Shown piece after piece: positions 62,333 through 64,000 of a DNA stretch of 64,000 nucleotides. The translations under genes and the position numbers were made by a program. Within the stretch, counting starts at the first letter, position 1. The number at the start of each line of letters is the position of its first letter. The notes beneath the pieces are model-generated. The model made no database searches and was not told the DNA's origin. It worked only from the letters and a program-made list of their open reading frames with translations. The stretch comes from Litorilinea aerophila (lineage in GTDB: Bacteria; Chloroflexota; Anaerolineae; Caldilineales; Caldilineaceae): assembly GCF_006569185.2 (NCBI RefSeq), contig NZ_VIGC02000002.1, positions 1-64,000 on the forward strand, given 5' to 3'.

Positions 62333-62396
62333 AATCCGGCAGAAATTCGTCGGAGATTGCCACTGGAAGCGGTGCCGCCGAATTTCTGCCGGGATT
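62333..62396 (+). repeat. Palindromic MITE-like repeat, copy D (short)
   Basis: Ends AATCCGGCAGAAATTCG and CGAATTTCTGCCGGGATT are near-perfect inverted repeats identical to the family ends. The 30-bp interior is unrelated to copies A-C. Confidence 0.75.
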
Positions 62397-62426
62397 GACG
62401 ACGGGAAGACGGGATATGCCGGGCGC

Positions 62427-63197
62427 TCAGGCCTGCTGGCCAAAGGCCACGAAAAATTCCGCCACCTTTTCCACGATGATCTCCAGCAGGGCCTGGCCCT
62501 CCTCGGGTGTGGCCAGCCGGGGGTTGTCCGTGTAGCCGGTGCTGGCAGCCCACGCGCCGTGGACCTGGACGGTGGCGCCGGTCATGGCGGCGAAGAGCCC
62601 ACCCGCGGTCTGACTGACGTCTTGAGTCTGGGCCAGCCCTTCCTGGTTGACCAGATCGGGGCGGATGGCCATGACCAGGGCCGTCTCAAAGCGGCCGGCG
62701 TGGCCGGGGATGCGGCCGCCGGGCATCACGCCCCGCTCCACGATGGCCGGCCGGGCAATGTCCCAGTAGGCCGCTGTGGCGATGGTCACCGGGTGTTGCA
62801 GCCGGTTGACAAAGTCCAGCCCCACCACCGCGTTGGAGTCGGTATTGCCGCCGTGGCCGTTGAGCACCACCAGTTTGCGGAAGCCGCTGAGCACCAGCCC
62901 TTCCAACACCTCGGTGACTGCGGCCATGAAGGTGGTGCTGGTCAGGGAGAGCACGCCGGGGAAGGGACGATGATGGTGGGAATTGCCGTAGGGGAGGACC
63001 GGCGCCACCACCACCGGTACGTCACCGGCGGCTCGTTCTGCGGCCCGCTGGGCCACGGTGCCACAGAGCAACGTATCGGTGACCACCGGCAGGTGTGGGC
63101 CATGCTGCTCAATGGAGGCCGTGGGCAACACCGCCACCGCCTCAGGAGCAACGGCCCGGATCTGCTCTCGGGTCATCTCGGCCAAAAGGACTGTCAT
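62427..63197 (-). CDS. Creatininase-family amidohydrolase
   Basis: A 256-aa metal-dependent hydrolase of the creatininase/FAPy-hydrolase superfamily. Metal ligands are visible: Glu and His in SIEQHGPHLPVVTDTLL, His in LPYGNSHHH, the glycine-rich VVLNGHGGNTDSN, and Glu in HAGRFETALVMAIRPDLV. AAGGAG lies seven bases before the ATG at 63197. Superfamily members open cyclic amides such as creatinine, formamidopyrimidine or lactam-type compounds, and the substrate is not evident here. It lies 100 bp downstream of a zinc dehydrogenase gene on the same strand. Confidence 0.92.
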   Translation of the reverse strand: MTVLLAEMTREQIRAVAPEAVAVLPTASIEQHGPHLPVVTDTLLCGTVAQRAAERAAGDVPVVVAPVLPYGNSHHHRPFPGVLSLTSTTFMAAVTEVLEGLVLSGFRKLVVLNGHGGNTDSNAVVGLDFVNRLQHPVTIATAAYWDIARPAIVERGVMPGGRIPGHAGRFETALVMAIRPDLVNQEGLAQTQDVSQTAGGLFAAMTGATVQVHGAWAASTGYTDNPRLATPEEGQALLEIIVEKVAEFFVAFGQQA

Positions 63198-63240
63198 GGA
63201 TATGCTCCTTGTTTCGTGGAAAATTTTGTGAAGATGATGA

Positions 63241-63295
63241 GGGGATTGGGGGATTAGGGACTCAACGGTGATCTTCCCCCAATCACCCAATCCCC
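63241..63295 (-). repeat. 15-bp inverted repeat between dehydrogenase and creatininase genes
   Basis: GGGGATTGGGGGATT (63241-63255) pairs with AATCACCCAATCCCC (63281-63295) with one mismatch. It forms a GC-rich hairpin with a 25-base loop and no T-tract. Confidence 0.65.
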
Positions 63296-63297
63296 AG

Positions 63298-64000
63298 TCA
63301 CCCCGCCTGTCCACCTCGGACGGCGATCTTGATGGCGGTTTCGTCGCCCAGCCGGTAAGTCCCGTTGAGGGCGGCAAAGCCGTCGGCCACCCGTTCCAGC
63401 GGCAGGATGTGGCTGACCATCTCGGCGAAGGGAAATTCGTTGCGCTCCAGCAGCGGCAGCCCCCGGACGAAGTGTTCGGGTCGGCTGCCCCAGATGGCTT
63501 CCAGGCGCAGGTTGCGGCGCATCAGGAGCTGATTGGGGTTGAAGTCCAGGGAGCCCATGTCCACAAAGTGCCCCACCTCCACGAAGGTGCCGCTGTGCCG
63601 GACAAAGCCAAGCCCCTCAGGAATGGCCGGGAGAAAGCCGGCGCACTCGAACACCACGTCCGCGCCAGCCCCGCGGGGTGTCTCCGCCAGTACCCGCTCC
63701 GTGCGCTCCTCCACCGAGGGGATCTCCTCGATGTTGATGGTCACGTCTGCGCCCATGCGGCGGGCCAGTTCCAGCCGCCTGGCCGGGCCGCCCACCATGA
63801 TGATCTTGGCTGCGCCGCTGAGCCGTGCACAGACCAGGGTCACCAGGCCAATGGCGCCAGAGCCCTGGACCACCACCGTGTCGCCCAGTTGGACGCGGCC
63901 GCGCATCACCGCGTGGACGCCCACGGTGAAGGGCTCGGTCAACACCGCAATCTCGGGCGGCAGGTCGGTTTTCAGGACACAGGTGTCAGGATAGCAGAGA
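63298..64000 (-). CDS. Zinc-type medium-chain dehydrogenase, 5' part beyond window
   Basis: The last 234 or so codons of an MDR-family dehydrogenase whose start lies right of the window. The frame stays open to base 64000, with LPPEIAVLTEPFTVGVHAV before the listed portion. The NAD-binding region GDTVVVQGSGAIGLVTLVCA is present. It is followed by DVVFECAGFLPAIPEG and FVEVGHFVDMGSLDFNPNQL, as in sorbitol/threonine-dehydrogenase-like enzymes. Zinc ligands would be in the missing N-terminal part. It probably oxidises a sugar alcohol or related polyol. Confidence 0.88.
   Translation of the reverse strand, partial: LCYPDTCVLKTDLPPEIAVLTEPFTVGVHAVMRGRVQLGDTVVVQGSGAIGLVTLVCARLSGAAKIIMVGGPARRLELARRMGADVTINIEEIPSVEERTERVLAETPRGAGADVVFECAGFLPAIPEGLGFVRHSGTFVEVGHFVDMGSLDFNPNQLLMRRNLRLEAIWGSRPEHFVRGLPLLERNEFPFAEMVSHILPLERVADGFAALNGTYRLGDETAIKIAVRGGQAG

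Larger units (their letters stand above)
61957..62426. other. Intergenic region: importer-operon leader with two palindromic repeats
   Basis: This 470-bp gap holds palindromic repeat copies C and D and the operon promoter at 62193-62221. A hairpin-capable stretch at 62098-62168 has GCATCTT/AAGATGC ends enclosing GGTGCC/GGCACC-like pairs. Copy C lies inside the predicted 5' UTR. No coding frame is convincing. Confidence 0.7.

Overview
The window is a gene-dense, GC-rich bacterial chromosome segment. It carries about 49 protein genes in short co-directional blocks, one riboswitch-controlled methionine operon, and an unusually large number of small palindromic repeats between genes. I saw no tRNA, rRNA, CRISPR array, prophage or transposase gene. 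The gene content points to a filamentous or heterotrophic member of the Chloroflexota, perhaps Caldilineae or Anaerolineae. The signs are Tat-type lipoprotein sugar-binding proteins, many carbohydrate and oligopeptide-type ABC importers, beta-propeller lipoproteins, a secreted subtilase ending in an aliphatic LPVV-type tail, and a divergent GroEL paralogue. This placement is inference from gene style, not from a marker gene.

Layout. 200-4711: a LacI regulator followed by a sugar-binding lipoprotein and two permeases. 4764-7527: an FG-GAP/ASPIC-UnbV exported protein, a membrane protein and a 71-aa protein, linked by ATGA overlaps. 7491-14553: a VOC protein (minus), then an amidohydrolase, Hsp33, a DinB protein, a membrane protein, a Vps62-like protein and a zinc alcohol dehydrogenase (plus). 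14781-21733 (minus): recN, an NfeD-type protease, two methyltransferases, a DinB protein and argJ. 21881-26783 (plus): tatA, a candidate structured RNA, an ArnT/PMT-type membrane protein, secG and a membrane-anchored solute-binding protein. 26811-28583 (minus): an SLC13-type transporter. 28909-37767 (plus): a YjhG-type aldonate dehydratase, an Ldh2-type dehydrogenase, a giant propeller/SH3b lipoprotein and a Rieske fusion protein. 38319-40592: a subtilisin-like protease. 40731-44401 (minus): metY-metX-metW behind a complete SAM-I riboswitch. 44448-49312 (minus): a divergent GroEL paralogue translationally coupled to a BNR-type propeller protein, with a CAP/LysM protein downstream. 49944-55825 (plus): RidA, SMP-30 lactonase, SDR dehydrogenase and an NgcEFG-like sugar importer. 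56004-61956 (minus): a complete Dpp/Opp-type importer. 62427-64000 (minus): a creatininase-family protein and a zinc dehydrogenase running off the right edge.

How the genes fit together. Two sugar importers lack an ATPase gene and probably share one encoded elsewhere. The SDR, lactonase, aldonate dehydratase and Ldh2 enzymes together resemble a non-phosphorylative sugar oxidation route split over two loci. The Tat and Sec components fit the large number of exported binding proteins.

The most unusual features are: (1) a hairpin-forming, MITE-like repeat family with about 20-bp inverted ends in four copies; (2) several further dispersed palindrome families; (3) the GroEL-like/propeller pair, in which the ATPase aspartate equivalent to GroEL D398 is Glu; (4) a three-hairpin candidate RNA ending in an intrinsic terminator downstream of tatA; and (5) strong hairpins placed between the binding-protein gene and the first permease gene in both sugar-importer operons.
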